A stretch of DNA of 64,000 bases from Mycolicibacterium boenickei (GCF_010731295.1 NZ_AP022579.1:2852001-2916000); one strand, 5' to 3'; positions 8,444 through 16,605 are shown, counted from the stretch's first letter. Numbers and translations are program-made. The notes: generated by a model not told the origin, from the letters alone.

Positions 8444-9237
8444 GCGGCAGGCACAAGATGCCGCCGGCCGGGCGTCGTAAGGCCGCAGCACAATCGGCGG
8501 AGGCCACCGAGCAGGCGAGCCCGGAGCCGCAGGTCGTCGAAGACGCGAGCGCCGCGGAACCGGCCGAAGCGACGGAGGCAACCGAGGTCGAGGCGGCCGC
8601 CGAGAACACCGAGGACACCGCCGTCGCCGTTGAGCCAGGCCCTGAGGAGGAGGCGGCCGAATCTCCCGACGAGCCCGCTGAACCCACTGAGTCCGCCGCC
8701 GGCGGCGATGCGGATGAGCCCGCGGACCCGCCTGCCGAAGCCGACGCGTCACGGGCCCGGTCGCGGGTCAGCCTGCCGGTCGTATTGGCGGCGGTGGCGC
8801 TGGTGCTGGCGATGACCTGCGCGGTGTTGCGGTGGCTGATCGTCGCGCAGGATCAAAGCGACACAGCCCGGGACGAAGCGGTTCAGGCGGCCAAAGAGAT
8901 CACCGCAGAGATGCTCTCGTACGAGACGGAGACGGTCGATCAGCAGCTCACCGCCGCCCGCGACCGGATGACCGGGGAGTTCCTCGGGAAGTATTCCGCG
9001 ATGATCAACGAGGTCGTCCCGGCAGCGCATGCGCAACAGATCGCAGCCGTCGCCGAGGTGTTGCGGGCGGGCGTGGTGAGCGCGAAGCCCGATAGCGCTG
9101 AACTGGTGCTGTTCGTCAACCAGAGCGTGCAGGTCGGAAACAACATGCCGCAGAAGACCGCGTCGGTGGCGCGCGCCACGCTGGTGAAAGAGGGGGACCG
9201 CTGGATGCTGTCCGAGTACGAGCCGGTGCCGCTGTGA
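8440..9237 (+). CDS. Mce-associated membrane protein, second copy
   Basis: The 265-residue protein repeats the layout of its upstream neighbour. A long acidic, Ala/Glu-rich cytoplasmic tail covers about residues 15-105. It is followed by one transmembrane helix (about residues 110-132, LPVVLAAVALVLAMTCAVLRW) and an extracytoplasmic domain ending in a conserved-looking WMLSEYEPVPL tail. GTG overlaps the previous stop (GTGA), and its own stop overlaps the following GTG, so four genes are translationally linked or nearly so. The role is inferred from family membership: an accessory of a lipid or steroid Mce transporter encoded elsewhere. Confidence 0.84.
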   Translation: MSGRHKMPPAGRRKAAAQSAEATEQASPEPQVVEDASAAEPAEATEATEVEAAAENTEDTAVAVEPGPEEEAAESPDEPAEPTESAAGGDADEPADPPAEADASRARSRVSLPVVLAAVALVLAMTCAVLRWLIVAQDQSDTARDEAVQAAKEITAEMLSYETETVDQQLTAARDRMTGEFLGKYSAMINEVVPAAHAQQIAAVAEVLRAGVVSAKPDSAELVLFVNQSVQVGNNMPQKTASVARATLVKEGDRWMLSEYEPVPL

Positions 9238-10145
9238 CCGAACCGCGCTGGATCGACATCGCCACCCCCGCAGGGCAACTGCGGGCTCTGGTCTGGGGGC
9301 CTGAGGACGGCCCGGTTGCGTTGTGCCTCCACGGTTTTCCCGACACGGCCTACGGCTGGCGCAAGGTGGCGCCGGTGCTGGCCGAGGCCGGCTGGAAAGT
9401 GGTGGCGCCGTTCATGCGAGGCTATGTGCCCTCGTCGATCCCCACCGACGGGAGCTACCACGTCGGCGCTCTGATGGACGATGCGCTGCGCGTGCTGCAG
9501 GCCGCGGGACCGACCGGGCGCGACGTGCTCATCGGGCATGACTGGGGTGCGATCGCGGGAGCGGGTCTGGCCGCGATGCCGGACAACGCGTTCGCCAAGA
9601 CGGTGATCATGTCGGTGCCACCTCCCGCGTCGTTCCAGCCGCTGGGCCGGGTGCCAGAGGCGGGCAAGCTGATGGCCCGGTTGCCGCGCCAGATGCTGCG
9701 CAGCTGGTACATGATGTACTTCCAATTGCCCTGGCTCCCTGATCGGTCCGCGTCTTGGGTGGTGCCCCGGCTGTGGAAGCTGTGGTCGCCGGGATACGAC
9801 GCGGCCGAGGACGTACGCCACGTCGACGCCGCGATCGGCGCCCGCGATCGGTGGCGTGCCGCGCTGGGTTACTACCGGGCCACGATTCGACTCAGCAAGC
9901 CGCCGCCGCAGTACGCAGAGTTGCACCAACATTGGCTGGAGCCGCCGTCGGTGCCGACGCTGTACCTGCACGGCGCCGAGGACGGCTGCGCGACACCGGA
10001 TTACACCCGGTGGGTGCAGAGGGTTCTGCCACCGGGCAGCGCAGCGCACATCGTCGATCACGCCGGTCACTTCCTGCAGCTCGAGCAGCCGGATGTGGTG
10101 GGGAAGCACGTCGTCGATTTCATCGGCAGCCCTGGGAGGAGTTGA
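9234..10145 (+). CDS. Epoxide hydrolase-like alpha/beta hydrolase
   Basis: The 303-residue protein carries HGFPD (residues 33-37) for the oxyanion hole and GHDWGA with the aspartate nucleophile Asp103, the signature of epoxide hydrolases and haloalkane dehalogenases rather than serine esterases. The C-terminal catalytic histidine lies in VDHAGHFLQLEQP. A cap region with several tyrosines follows residue 130, as expected for an epoxide hydrolase. GTG overlaps the stop of the Mce-associated gene. Its place between Mce-associated and acyltransferase genes suggests a lipid-derived epoxide as substrate. That is inference only. Confidence 0.86.
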   Translation: MTEPRWIDIATPAGQLRALVWGPEDGPVALCLHGFPDTAYGWRKVAPVLAEAGWKVVAPFMRGYVPSSIPTDGSYHVGALMDDALRVLQAAGPTGRDVLIGHDWGAIAGAGLAAMPDNAFAKTVIMSVPPPASFQPLGRVPEAGKLMARLPRQMLRSWYMMYFQLPWLPDRSASWVVPRLWKLWSPGYDAAEDVRHVDAAIGARDRWRAALGYYRATIRLSKPPPQYAELHQHWLEPPSVPTLYLHGAEDGCATPDYTRWVQRVLPPGSAAHIVDHAGHFLQLEQPDVVGKHVVDFIGSPGRS

Positions 10146-10148
10146 CCG

Positions 10149-11405
10149 GTGCGCCGGATGGCCGCAATCGATGCCCAGAACTGGTGGATGTCGGCCAAAC
10201 TTCCCAACGATCAGTTCCTGCTGTACGGATTCGACGGTGTGCCCGACGATCTGGCAGCGGCTGAGGCCGAGGTCAGAGGACGTGCGCAGCGCTGTCCAGA
10301 CCTGGCTGTGGGTATCCGCGACGATTGTCGCCTGACATACCCGGCCTGGGTGCCGCGGGCGGTGGGTGACGATCAGTTCGTCCGCTACGACGGCGCCCTG
10401 CAGTGGAACGAATGTCTGGATGTCGTCGCCGGGTTGGCCGACCACCAGCTCGACGCCGCTGTCGCCCCTTGGCGTCTGCACGTATTCGCCTGCGTCCGTG
10501 GAATTCCCGGCGCCACTGCCGCCACGGGGACAGTGGCGGTGCTGCAGGTCTCCCACGCGCTCGCCGACGGCACCCGCGCCTCGGCGCTGGCCGCGTGGCT
10601 GTTCGGGCGCTCCGGCGAGATCCTTCCGGTGTCGCCGCAACGCTTCCCGGCCGCGCGCCTGCCGTGGCGTGCCGTGCGAGCGTCACGCACGTATCGGGAG
10701 TTGGTGCGTGACACCGAATCGGGCGCGGTGCCACCGCAGGCGCCATCGCGGCCGGTGCTGCGCAGCAATGCCGAGCCGGCGGGGGATCGCTGGGTGCGCA
10801 CCATCGTTCGCCGTCGCGCCGAGATTCCGGGACCCACCGTGACCATCGGAGTTCTTGCCGCCATCTCCTCGGCGTTGGCCGATCACCTCCGGGAGTGCGG
10901 TGACGATACGGCCTCGCTCGGTGCCGAGGTGCCGATGGCCAAGCCCGGGGTGCGGTTGGCGCACAACCACTTCGGCAACGTCGGAATCGGCCTGTATCCC
11001 GAACTCGCCGTACCTGAGCGCATCACCCGGATCGCAGCGGACTTCGCCGACCGCCGCCGCCGTGCGGCACATCCGGCGCTGATCGCGTCCAGTCGCGCGT
11101 TCGCCGCGACGCCCGCACCGCTGTTGCGTTGGGGTGTAGCGCAGTTCGATCCGACGGTGCGCGCGCCGATGGTGACGGGCAACACGGTGGTTTCCAGCGT
11201 CAATCGGGGCGCGGCCGACCTCAGGTTCGGCACCGCCGGGGTCGTGGTGACGGCCGGATACCCGTCGTTGTCCTTGATGATGGGGCTGACCCATGGGGTG
11301 CACGGCATCGGGGACACGGTAGCGGTCAGCGTGCATGCCGCCGAGTCCGCGGTCGGCGACATCGACGCTTACCTGGCCCGGCTGGATGCCGCGCTGGGCG
11401 GTTGA
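10149..11405 (+). CDS. WS/DGAT-like acyltransferase with altered active-site motif
   Basis: The 418-residue protein resembles the wax ester synthase/diacylglycerol acyltransferase (condensation-like CoA acyltransferase) fold. The canonical HHxxxDG motif appears as SHALADG at residues 135-141, so the second histidine and the aspartate are kept but the first histidine is serine. The family transfers acyl groups from CoA to alcohols or glycerides at the membrane. AGGAG lies 7 bases before the GTG, which supports this start. It is the last gene of the Mce-associated/epoxide hydrolase operon, and its 3' end overlaps the convergent TetR gene by 37 bases. Activity on triglycerides is uncertain. Confidence 0.75.
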   Translation: MRRMAAIDAQNWWMSAKLPNDQFLLYGFDGVPDDLAAAEAEVRGRAQRCPDLAVGIRDDCRLTYPAWVPRAVGDDQFVRYDGALQWNECLDVVAGLADHQLDAAVAPWRLHVFACVRGIPGATAATGTVAVLQVSHALADGTRASALAAWLFGRSGEILPVSPQRFPAARLPWRAVRASRTYRELVRDTESGAVPPQAPSRPVLRSNAEPAGDRWVRTIVRRRAEIPGPTVTIGVLAAISSALADHLRECGDDTASLGAEVPMAKPGVRLAHNHFGNVGIGLYPELAVPERITRIAADFADRRRRAAHPALIASSRAFAATPAPLLRWGVAQFDPTVRAPMVTGNTVVSSVNRGAADLRFGTAGVVVTAGYPSLSLMMGLTHGVHGIGDTVAVSVHAAESAVGDIDAYLARLDAALGG

Positions 11406-12004
11406 CCGCGGCGCAGCATCGCGATGCCGACGTCCAGTGCCGACTCGAGGTAGCTCAGGTCGCCGGAGGCCAGCATCACGCTGACGCCACCCTGGATCCC
11501 GGCCAGCAATGCGGCGGCCACCCGGTCGGCATCGAGATCGTCGGCGATCTTTCCCTCCCGCTGCATGTGCCGGATGCCCGCGGCGATCTCGTCATGCCAT
11601 TGCCGGAGCAGGGCTTTGGTTACCGCCTGAGCGCCAGGAGTGGTCCGCCCGATCTCCGACATCAACAGGCTCAGCGGGCAGCTCTGACCCTGGCGGCGGT
11701 AGCGCTCGACCACGGCGTCGCGCCAGCGCTGCCAGGCGGCCCAAGAGGTCAACTCGCCGAGGTAGGGCTGCTGATCCTCCAGCACCATCTGGGCTTCGCG
11801 CTCGGCCACCGCGAGCAGCAGTTGATCCTTTCCGTCGGGGAAGTAGTGGAACAGCTGGCTCTTGGAGGTCTGGGTCTGCGCGCGGATGTCGTCGAGCGTG
11901 GTGGCGGCGACGCCGTTGCGGCGAATCACCGCGGCGGCTCCCTCGATGATCCGGTGCCGGGTGGCCTCGCCTTTGGGCGTCAGTTTCTGGACTTGCAGGT
12001 CCAT
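11369..12004 (-). CDS. TetR-family transcriptional regulator
   Basis: The 211-residue protein has a TetR helix-turn-helix at about residues 12-58 (TLDDIRAQTQTSKSQLFHYF) and an all-helical ligand domain of the kind found with short-chain dehydrogenase and reductase genes. It is divergent from the SDR gene. A 16-bp perfect palindrome lies between them, so it most likely represses both. The ATG was preferred to an upstream in-frame TTG. The 3' end runs 37 bases into the convergent acyltransferase gene, so transcripts of the two genes would be partly complementary. Confidence 0.88.
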   Translation of the reverse strand: MDLQVQKLTPKGEATRHRIIEGAAAVIRRNGVAATTLDDIRAQTQTSKSQLFHYFPDGKDQLLLAVAEREAQMVLEDQQPYLGELTSWAAWQRWRDAVVERYRRQGQSCPLSLLMSEIGRTTPGAQAVTKALLRQWHDEIAAGIRHMQREGKIADDLDADRVAAALLAGIQGGVSVMLASGDLSYLESALDVGIAMLRRGQPPSAASSRAR

Positions 12005-12021
12005 TTTCAACTGCCTATACC

Positions 12022-12037
12022 TGGACTCATGAGTCCA
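12022..12037. promoter_or_regulatory. Perfect 16-bp operator palindrome overlapping the SDR start codon
   Basis: TGGACTCATGAGTCCA is a perfect dyad. The SDR start codon (12029-12031) lies at its centre, and TATACC, a likely -10 for a leaderless SDR transcript, ends directly before it. The start of the divergent TetR gene lies 18 bases away. Binding of the TetR dimer here would block both genes. Confidence 0.75.
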
Positions 12038-12793
12038 AACACTACGCGGCTGCAGGGCCGCACCGCACTTGTCACGGGTTCTACCGGAGGCCTCGGCGTC
12101 GCCATCGCCAAGACGCTGGCGGCCCAGGGCGCCTTCGTCGTCGTCAGCGGCCGCAACAAGGAACGCGGTGACGCCGTCGTCGCCGAGATCCGTGCCGCCG
12201 GAGGGCAGGCCGGGTTCGTCGCCGCCGACCTCGGCGCCGGTGGCGATGAGGTGCAGCGCCTAGCGGAGCAGGCCGTTGCGGCCGCGGGAGGCCAGATCGA
12301 CATCCTGGTCAACAACGCCGGCGTATGGGGGATGCCCGAACCCACCGGCGAGGTGTCCGAGCGGGCGCTGCTGGAGTCGTATCAGACGAACGTCATCGCG
12401 CCGTTCCTGCTGACCGGGGCCCTGGCGCCCGCGATGGCCGAACGCGGCCGCGGCGCGGTGGTCAACGTCGGGTCGATCACCGGGCTGATCGGCGGAGACG
12501 GCTCGGCGCTGTACTCGTCGACCAAGGCGGCCGTGCACTCGCTCACCAAGTCGTGGGCGGTCGAGTACGGCCCGCGCGGGGTGCGGGTGAACGCCGTGGC
12601 ACCCGGCCCGATCGCCACGGAGCGCGCCCTCGAAGCGGCCGAGCACATCGCCCCGGTGCTGGCCCGCATCCCGTCTCGGCGGATGAGCACACCGGAGGAG
12701 GTCGCCGCGGCGGTCGCATTCCTGGCCGGTGAAGACGCCGGCAACATTCACGGCGTGATCCTCAGTGTGGATGGGGGCTGGGCGGCGGCTTAA
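12029..12793 (+). CDS. Short-chain dehydrogenase/reductase
   Basis: The 254-residue classical SDR has the cofactor motif TGSTGGLG near residue 16, NNAG near residue 93, the catalytic serine in NVGSITG and the YSSTK catalytic Tyr/Lys pair near residue 158. It is an NAD(P)-dependent oxidoreductase of an alcohol or ketone that cannot be named. The ATG lies inside a 16-bp palindrome with TATACC 7 bases upstream, so the mRNA is probably leaderless. It is divergent from a TetR gene that probably controls it. A DoxX gene follows with its own promoter-like TACATT. Confidence 0.9.
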   Translation: MSPNTTRLQGRTALVTGSTGGLGVAIAKTLAAQGAFVVVSGRNKERGDAVVAEIRAAGGQAGFVAADLGAGGDEVQRLAEQAVAAAGGQIDILVNNAGVWGMPEPTGEVSERALLESYQTNVIAPFLLTGALAPAMAERGRGAVVNVGSITGLIGGDGSALYSSTKAAVHSLTKSWAVEYGPRGVRVNAVAPGPIATERALEAAEHIAPVLARIPSRRMSTPEEVAAAVAFLAGEDAGNIHGVILSVDGGWAAA

Positions 12794-12815
12794 CAGATGT
12801 CCTACATTCTGTTGC

Positions 12816-13340
12816 ATGGCTTCCTCCGCTTACGACACTGCGATCCTGCTCCTGCGCGTGGTGCTCGGCCTCACCATGGCCGCCCACGGCTACAACAAGT
12901 TCTTCGGTGGCGGGCGGATCCCCGGCACCGCGGGATGGTTCGACAGCATCGGCATGAAGCCGGGCATGTTCCACGCCCGGGTCGCGGCCACCACCGAAAT
13001 GGCGGCCGGTCTGGGCCTGGCTTTGGGCCTGCTGACCCCGGTGCCCGCGGCAGGCTTCGTGGCGCTGATGCTGGTGGCGGCATGGACCGTGCACCGGCAC
13101 AACGGCTTCTTCATCGTCAAAGAAGGCTGGGAGTACAACCTGATCCTGGCGGTGGCGGCGGTGGCGATCGCCGGAACCGGGGCCGGTCGCTACAGCCTGG
13201 ATCATCTGCTGTTCTCCAGTTCGAGCTTCTATCACTACCTGCACGGCTGGTGCGGCCTGGGCATCGCGGTGGTGCTCGGCCTGGCCGGTGGCATCGGTCA
13301 GCTGGCGATCTTCTATCGCCCGCCGGCGAAGACGTCTTAG
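12816..13340 (+). CDS. DoxX-family integral membrane protein
   Basis: The 174-residue protein has about four hydrophobic helices and the DoxX features near the N-terminus (LLLRVVLGLTMAAHGYNKFFGGG) with a GW segment after it. Mycobacterial DoxX proteins have been linked to membrane-associated oxidoreductase complexes handling redox stress. The role of this copy is inferred only from the family. TACATT ends 7 bases before the ATG and no Shine-Dalgarno is present, suggesting a leaderless transcript separate from the SDR gene. A second DoxX-type protein is encoded near 31 kb. Confidence 0.85.
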   Translation: MASSAYDTAILLLRVVLGLTMAAHGYNKFFGGGRIPGTAGWFDSIGMKPGMFHARVAATTEMAAGLGLALGLLTPVPAAGFVALMLVAAWTVHRHNGFFIVKEGWEYNLILAVAAVAIAGTGAGRYSLDHLLFSSSSFYHYLHGWCGLGIAVVLGLAGGIGQLAIFYRPPAKTS

Positions 13341-13361
13341 TTCGCCTTCAAAGGTGCCGGC

Positions 13362-13409
13362 ACTACGGTTTCTGATGAATTTCCGGCGCTACTCGTCACA
13401 AACCGTAGT
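13362..13409. repeat. 48-base imperfect hairpin between two co-directional genes
   Basis: Perfect 10-base arms ACTACGGTTT and AAACCGTAGT are separated by 28 bases that can pair further with mismatches. It sits between the DoxX gene and the KstR-operator promoter, so it may end DoxX transcription. No U-tract follows. I saw no second copy in the window. Confidence 0.5.
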
Positions 13410-13452
13410 TTCGGCGGGTTCCGCAGACTGAGCAGAACGACTACCCCGGGAC

Positions 13453-13466
13453 TAGAACACGTTCTA
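13453..13466. promoter_or_regulatory. KstR-type operator
   Basis: TAGAACACGTTCTA is a perfect 14-bp palindrome that matches the published KstR consensus TnnAACnnGTTnnA, the site of the TetR repressor that governs cholesterol catabolism in mycobacteria. It overlaps the first two bases of a TAATCT -10 hexamer, 7 bases ahead of the ATG of the DUF3556 gene, so bound repressor would block the promoter. Confidence 0.85.
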
Positions 13467-13477
13467 ATCTGTGCGGC

Positions 13478-15211
13478 ATGGGTTTTCTCAAACAGGAATC
13501 GCCCCAGATCGACTTCGAGCAGTGGAGCAAGGGCACGCGCGCGCAGAAGATCCAGCCGATGGCGCGGCACTGGGCCGAAGTGGGGTTCGGCACCCCGGTT
13601 GCGCTGCACCTGTTCTATGTCGTCAAGATCCTGCTGTACATCCTGGGCGCGTGGCTGATCGCGCTCACCACCGAAGGTGTCGACGGGTTCACCAACGTCG
13701 CCTCCTGGTACGCCGAGCCGATCGTCTACCAGAAGGTCGTGTTCTACACGATGTTGTTCGAGGTCGTCGGCCTCGGCTGCGGCTTCGGCCCGCTCAACAA
13801 CCGGTTCTTCCCACCCATGGGCTCGATCCTGTACTGGTTGCGGCCCAAGACGATTCGGCTCCCACCCTGGCCCAACCGGGTGCCGTTGACCAAGGGCGAC
13901 GACCGCACCATCGTCGACGTCGCGCTCTACGGGGCGCTGCTGGTGGTGCTTGTCATCGCGCTGTTCTCGCAGGGCACCGGGCCCATCCCGGCGCTCGGCA
14001 GCGAGATCGGCGTGCTGCCGGTGTGGCAGACCGCGGCGATCGTCGGCCTGCTCGCCGTGGCCGGCCTGCGCGACAAGGTGATCTTCCTGGCCGCCCGCGG
14101 GGAGGTGTACGGCTCGCTGGCGGTCTGCTTCCTGTTCAGCGGCGCCGACATCATCATCGCGGCAAAGCTGATCTGCCTGACGATCTGGATCGGCGCGGCC
14201 GCCTCGAAACTCACCAAACACTTCCCGTTCGTCATCTCGACGATGATGAGCAACAACCCGGTGTTCCGGCCGCGGTTCATCAAACGCAAGTTCTTCGAGC
14301 ACTTTCCGGATGACCTCCGGCCCGGTTGGCCGTCGCGGTTCGTGGCGCACTTCTCCACTGCCATCGAGGGTTTGGTGCCGCTGGTGCTGTTCTTCTCCCA
14401 CGGCGGCTGGGCGACGGCCATCGCTGCCTTCGTCATGCTGGTGTTCCACTTCGGCATCCTGAGCTCCATTCCGATGGGCGTGCCGCTGGAGTGGAACGTC
14501 TTCATGATGTTCTCCGTGCTGGCGCTGTTCGTCGGGCACGCCGACATCGGACTGGGGGACCTCACCAGCCCGTGGCCCATCGTGCTGTTCGCGGTTGTCG
14601 CCGGCACCGTGGTGCTGGGAAACCTGTTCCCGCGCAAGATCTCGTTTTTGCCGGGAATGCGCTACTACGCGGGCAACTGGGACACCTCGCTGTGGTGCGT
14701 CAAACCCTCGGCCGCGGAGAAGATCGAGAAGCACATCGTCGCGATCGCCAGCATGCCTGCCGCCCAGATGGAGCGGTACTACGGCAGCCCCGAAGTCGCC
14801 CAGATGTACCTCTACATGGGATATGCGTTCCGTGGCTTCAACTCTCACGGCCGGGCCCTGTTCACCCTGGCGCACCGGGCGATGGTCGGACAGAACGAGG
14901 ACGACTACGTGCTGACCGATGGCGAGCGCATCGTCTCCACGGCCATCGGCTGGAACTTCGGAGACGGGCACATGAGCAACGAGCAACTTGTCGCCGCCCT
15001 GCAGAAGCGGTGCCATTTCGAGCCGGGGGAGGTGCGGATCGTCATGCTCGACGCTCAGCCGATCCAGCGCCAGACCCAGCAGTACCGGCTCGTCGACGCG
15101 GCTACCGGGGAGTTCGAGCGGGGTTACGTCAACGTGGCCGACATGGTGACGCGCCAGCCCTGGGACGACGAGTTGCCGGTCCATGTCCAGCGAGATGACG
15201 TCACCACCTGA
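13478..15211 (+). CDS. DUF3556 polytopic membrane protein, candidate KstR-regulon member
   Basis: The 577-residue protein has about nine to ten hydrophobic segments between residues 40 and 400 and a soluble C-terminal part of about 150 residues. Its N-terminus carries a short soluble tract ending in HWAEVGFGTP. The family is known in mycobacteria and relatives as DUF3556 and has no assigned activity. The KstR operator and the leaderless-type promoter directly upstream suggest induction on cholesterol or related sterols, pointing to sterol uptake, membrane redox or detoxification as a role. The last 29 bases overlap the next gene. No catalytic motif is recognisable. Confidence 0.83.
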   Translation: MGFLKQESPQIDFEQWSKGTRAQKIQPMARHWAEVGFGTPVALHLFYVVKILLYILGAWLIALTTEGVDGFTNVASWYAEPIVYQKVVFYTMLFEVVGLGCGFGPLNNRFFPPMGSILYWLRPKTIRLPPWPNRVPLTKGDDRTIVDVALYGALLVVLVIALFSQGTGPIPALGSEIGVLPVWQTAAIVGLLAVAGLRDKVIFLAARGEVYGSLAVCFLFSGADIIIAAKLICLTIWIGAAASKLTKHFPFVISTMMSNNPVFRPRFIKRKFFEHFPDDLRPGWPSRFVAHFSTAIEGLVPLVLFFSHGGWATAIAAFVMLVFHFGILSSIPMGVPLEWNVFMMFSVLALFVGHADIGLGDLTSPWPIVLFAVVAGTVVLGNLFPRKISFLPGMRYYAGNWDTSLWCVKPSAAEKIEKHIVAIASMPAAQMERYYGSPEVAQMYLYMGYAFRGFNSHGRALFTLAHRAMVGQNEDDYVLTDGERIVSTAIGWNFGDGHMSNEQLVAALQKRCHFEPGEVRIVMLDAQPIQRQTQQYRLVDAATGEFERGYVNVADMVTRQPWDDELPVHVQRDDVTT

Positions 15212-15578
15212 GCCGGTCGCGGTATGGGTTGACGAGTCCGGGCGGTTGACGAGCGACCTGGGCAGTGTCGACACGCAGTGTCACGCCACCGTCCGGGCCG
15301 GTCACTGCCCCGAGCGGGCGCAGTGCGTGCTGTTGCACCGCGCGCCGGGGCCACGGTTGTTGTTCGGGGAGTTGATGTCCGAGCTCGACGACGAGGCCGG
15401 CATCTACCTGGAGACGCACGCCAAAAAGCTTGATGCGGACCTGATCTCGATCACGGTCGACCACGTCGGCCCGGACGGCCCGGCCGGCAGCTGGCGCTAC
15501 CGACTGCTGCCGATGCGATGGAAGACCTCGGACGGGTGGCGGGATACGGATGCGCGGCTGGCCGTGTGGCCGGACTAG
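15183..15578 (+). CDS. Hypothetical protein, 131 aa
   Basis: The protein is cytoplasmic in character, with no signal peptide or transmembrane helix, and contains three cysteines (QCHATVRAGHCPERAQC) in its first third and three tryptophans near its C-terminus. I do not recognise the family. It overlaps the DUF3556 gene by 29 bases in another frame, so it is probably cotranscribed and under the same KstR control. An alternative ATG lies 12 bases downstream. No Shine-Dalgarno is obvious, consistent with translational coupling. A palindromic repeat element begins 9 bases after its stop. Confidence 0.68.
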   Translation: MSSEMTSPPEPVAVWVDESGRLTSDLGSVDTQCHATVRAGHCPERAQCVLLHRAPGPRLLFGELMSELDDEAGIYLETHAKKLDADLISITVDHVGPDGPAGSWRYRLLPMRWKTSDGWRDTDARLAVWPD

Positions 15579-15587
15579 GTGTGTGCT

Positions 15588-15658
15588 CGACACTGCGCAC
15601 CGATCCCCGAAACTGCGTACAGATCGCAAATTCGCGGCGAAACGCGATCTGTGCGCAG
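15588..15658. repeat. Intergenic palindromic element, family A (copy 1, with extra half-copy)
   Basis: A solitary arm CGACACTGCGCACCGATC is followed by a full stem: CTGCGTACAGATCGC pairs with GCGATCTGTGCGCAG (one mismatch) around a 16-base loop that is itself partly self-complementary. The same motif recurs near 47.1 and 57.1 kb, always between convergent genes. Here it lies between the 131-residue protein and the GntR regulator. Confidence 0.8.
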
Positions 15659-15680
15659 GCTCGGTGAGCAGCGCGCAGGC

Positions 15681-16472
15681 TCAGCGCATCACGTCGCGGA
15701 CCTTGACGCTCTCGATGTCCTGCAGCATCAGGATGCGTGCGGTGTCGAGGTGCCTGCGCCAGTGCGCCTCGGCGGCGTCGCCGTCGCCGGAGCGGATGAG
15801 CTGGATCAGCTTGCGGTAGGACCGCATCAGCTTGTCGTAGTCGTTCTTGGAGACCGGCCGGCGCTCCTTGAACAGGAAGGCGTGGTGGCGCACGGTGATC
15901 TCGTGCAGCATCCCGGCGATGATGCCCAGGGTGGCATTGCCGGACAGCTCGACGACCCTGCGGTGGAAGTCGCCGGTGGTCTCGGCCAGCTGATCGGACT
16001 GATGGTCCTTCGGGATGTGCTCGTCGAGCATCCGCTCCAGCTCGGCGAACGCCGCCTCATCGCCCTTCTCGGCGAGCAGGCGTGCGGCCATCGGCTCGAT
16101 CGCGGCGCGGCCCACCAGGAGGTCGGCGATATCGGCGCCGGACAGCTCGAGCAGCAGCCCGGCCGGGCGGGCGACGATCTCCGGGCCGGGCACCCGCACC
16201 CGGGCTCCGGTGCGCGAGCCGCGCCGCACCTCGACCAGCCGCTCGGATTCCAGCACCCGCACGGCCTCGCGCAAGGTCGGCCTGCTGACCCCGAAATGCT
16301 CCATGAGCTCGGCTTCGTTGGGCAGGAAGTCGCCCTCTTTGAGTTGGCCGTCGACGACCATGCGCCGTAACGTGCCTGCGACGAGCTCGGCCGTCTTCGG
16401 GGAACGGACCGGTGCCTGCGGTGCTATCGCGTCAGGGCCGATCATCGGCGCCAGTGGTGTGGTTCGAGCCAC
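15681..16472 (-). CDS. GntR/FadR-family transcriptional regulator
   Basis: The 263-residue protein has a winged helix-turn-helix at about residues 30-95 (ELMEHFGVSRPTLREAVRVLES) and a FadR-type FCD ligand domain with candidate metal-binding histidines in FHRRV and HHAF. It is divergent from the thiolase, hydratase and dehydrogenase operon across a 202-base gap that holds a strong inverted repeat. By family precedent it senses an acyl-CoA or organic acid and represses that operon. It begins with GTG. The 3' end faces a family A palindrome. Confidence 0.9.
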   Translation of the reverse strand: MARTTPLAPMIGPDAIAPQAPVRSPKTAELVAGTLRRMVVDGQLKEGDFLPNEAELMEHFGVSRPTLREAVRVLESERLVEVRRGSRTGARVRVPGPEIVARPAGLLLELSGADIADLLVGRAAIEPMAARLLAEKGDEAAFAELERMLDEHIPKDHQSDQLAETTGDFHRRVVELSGNATLGIIAGMLHEITVRHHAFLFKERRPVSKNDYDKLMRSYRKLIQLIRSGDGDAAEAHWRRHLDTARILMLQDIESVKVRDVMR

Positions 16473-16574
16473 CAGACACTCCCAGGTAGGACAACTTTGT
16501 GCTGGCCGGATGGTCAGCTGTACAACTCAGTAAACCATCTGTGCAGCGCAGAAACGGAACATCGACCTCTACCA

Positions 16575-16605
16575 ACCAGTAGGTTGACCTAGTAAACCTA
16601 CTGGT
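16575..16605. promoter_or_regulatory. Inverted repeat with 11-base arms, likely GntR operator
   Basis: ACCAGTAGGTT and AACCTACTGGT are perfect complements separated by 9 bases. The left half also contains TAGGTTGACCTA, itself a near dyad, so two overlapping sites may exist. It lies 70 bases before the thiolase start and about 100 bases from the divergent GntR start, where a repressor of the beta-oxidation operon would bind. Confidence 0.7.
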
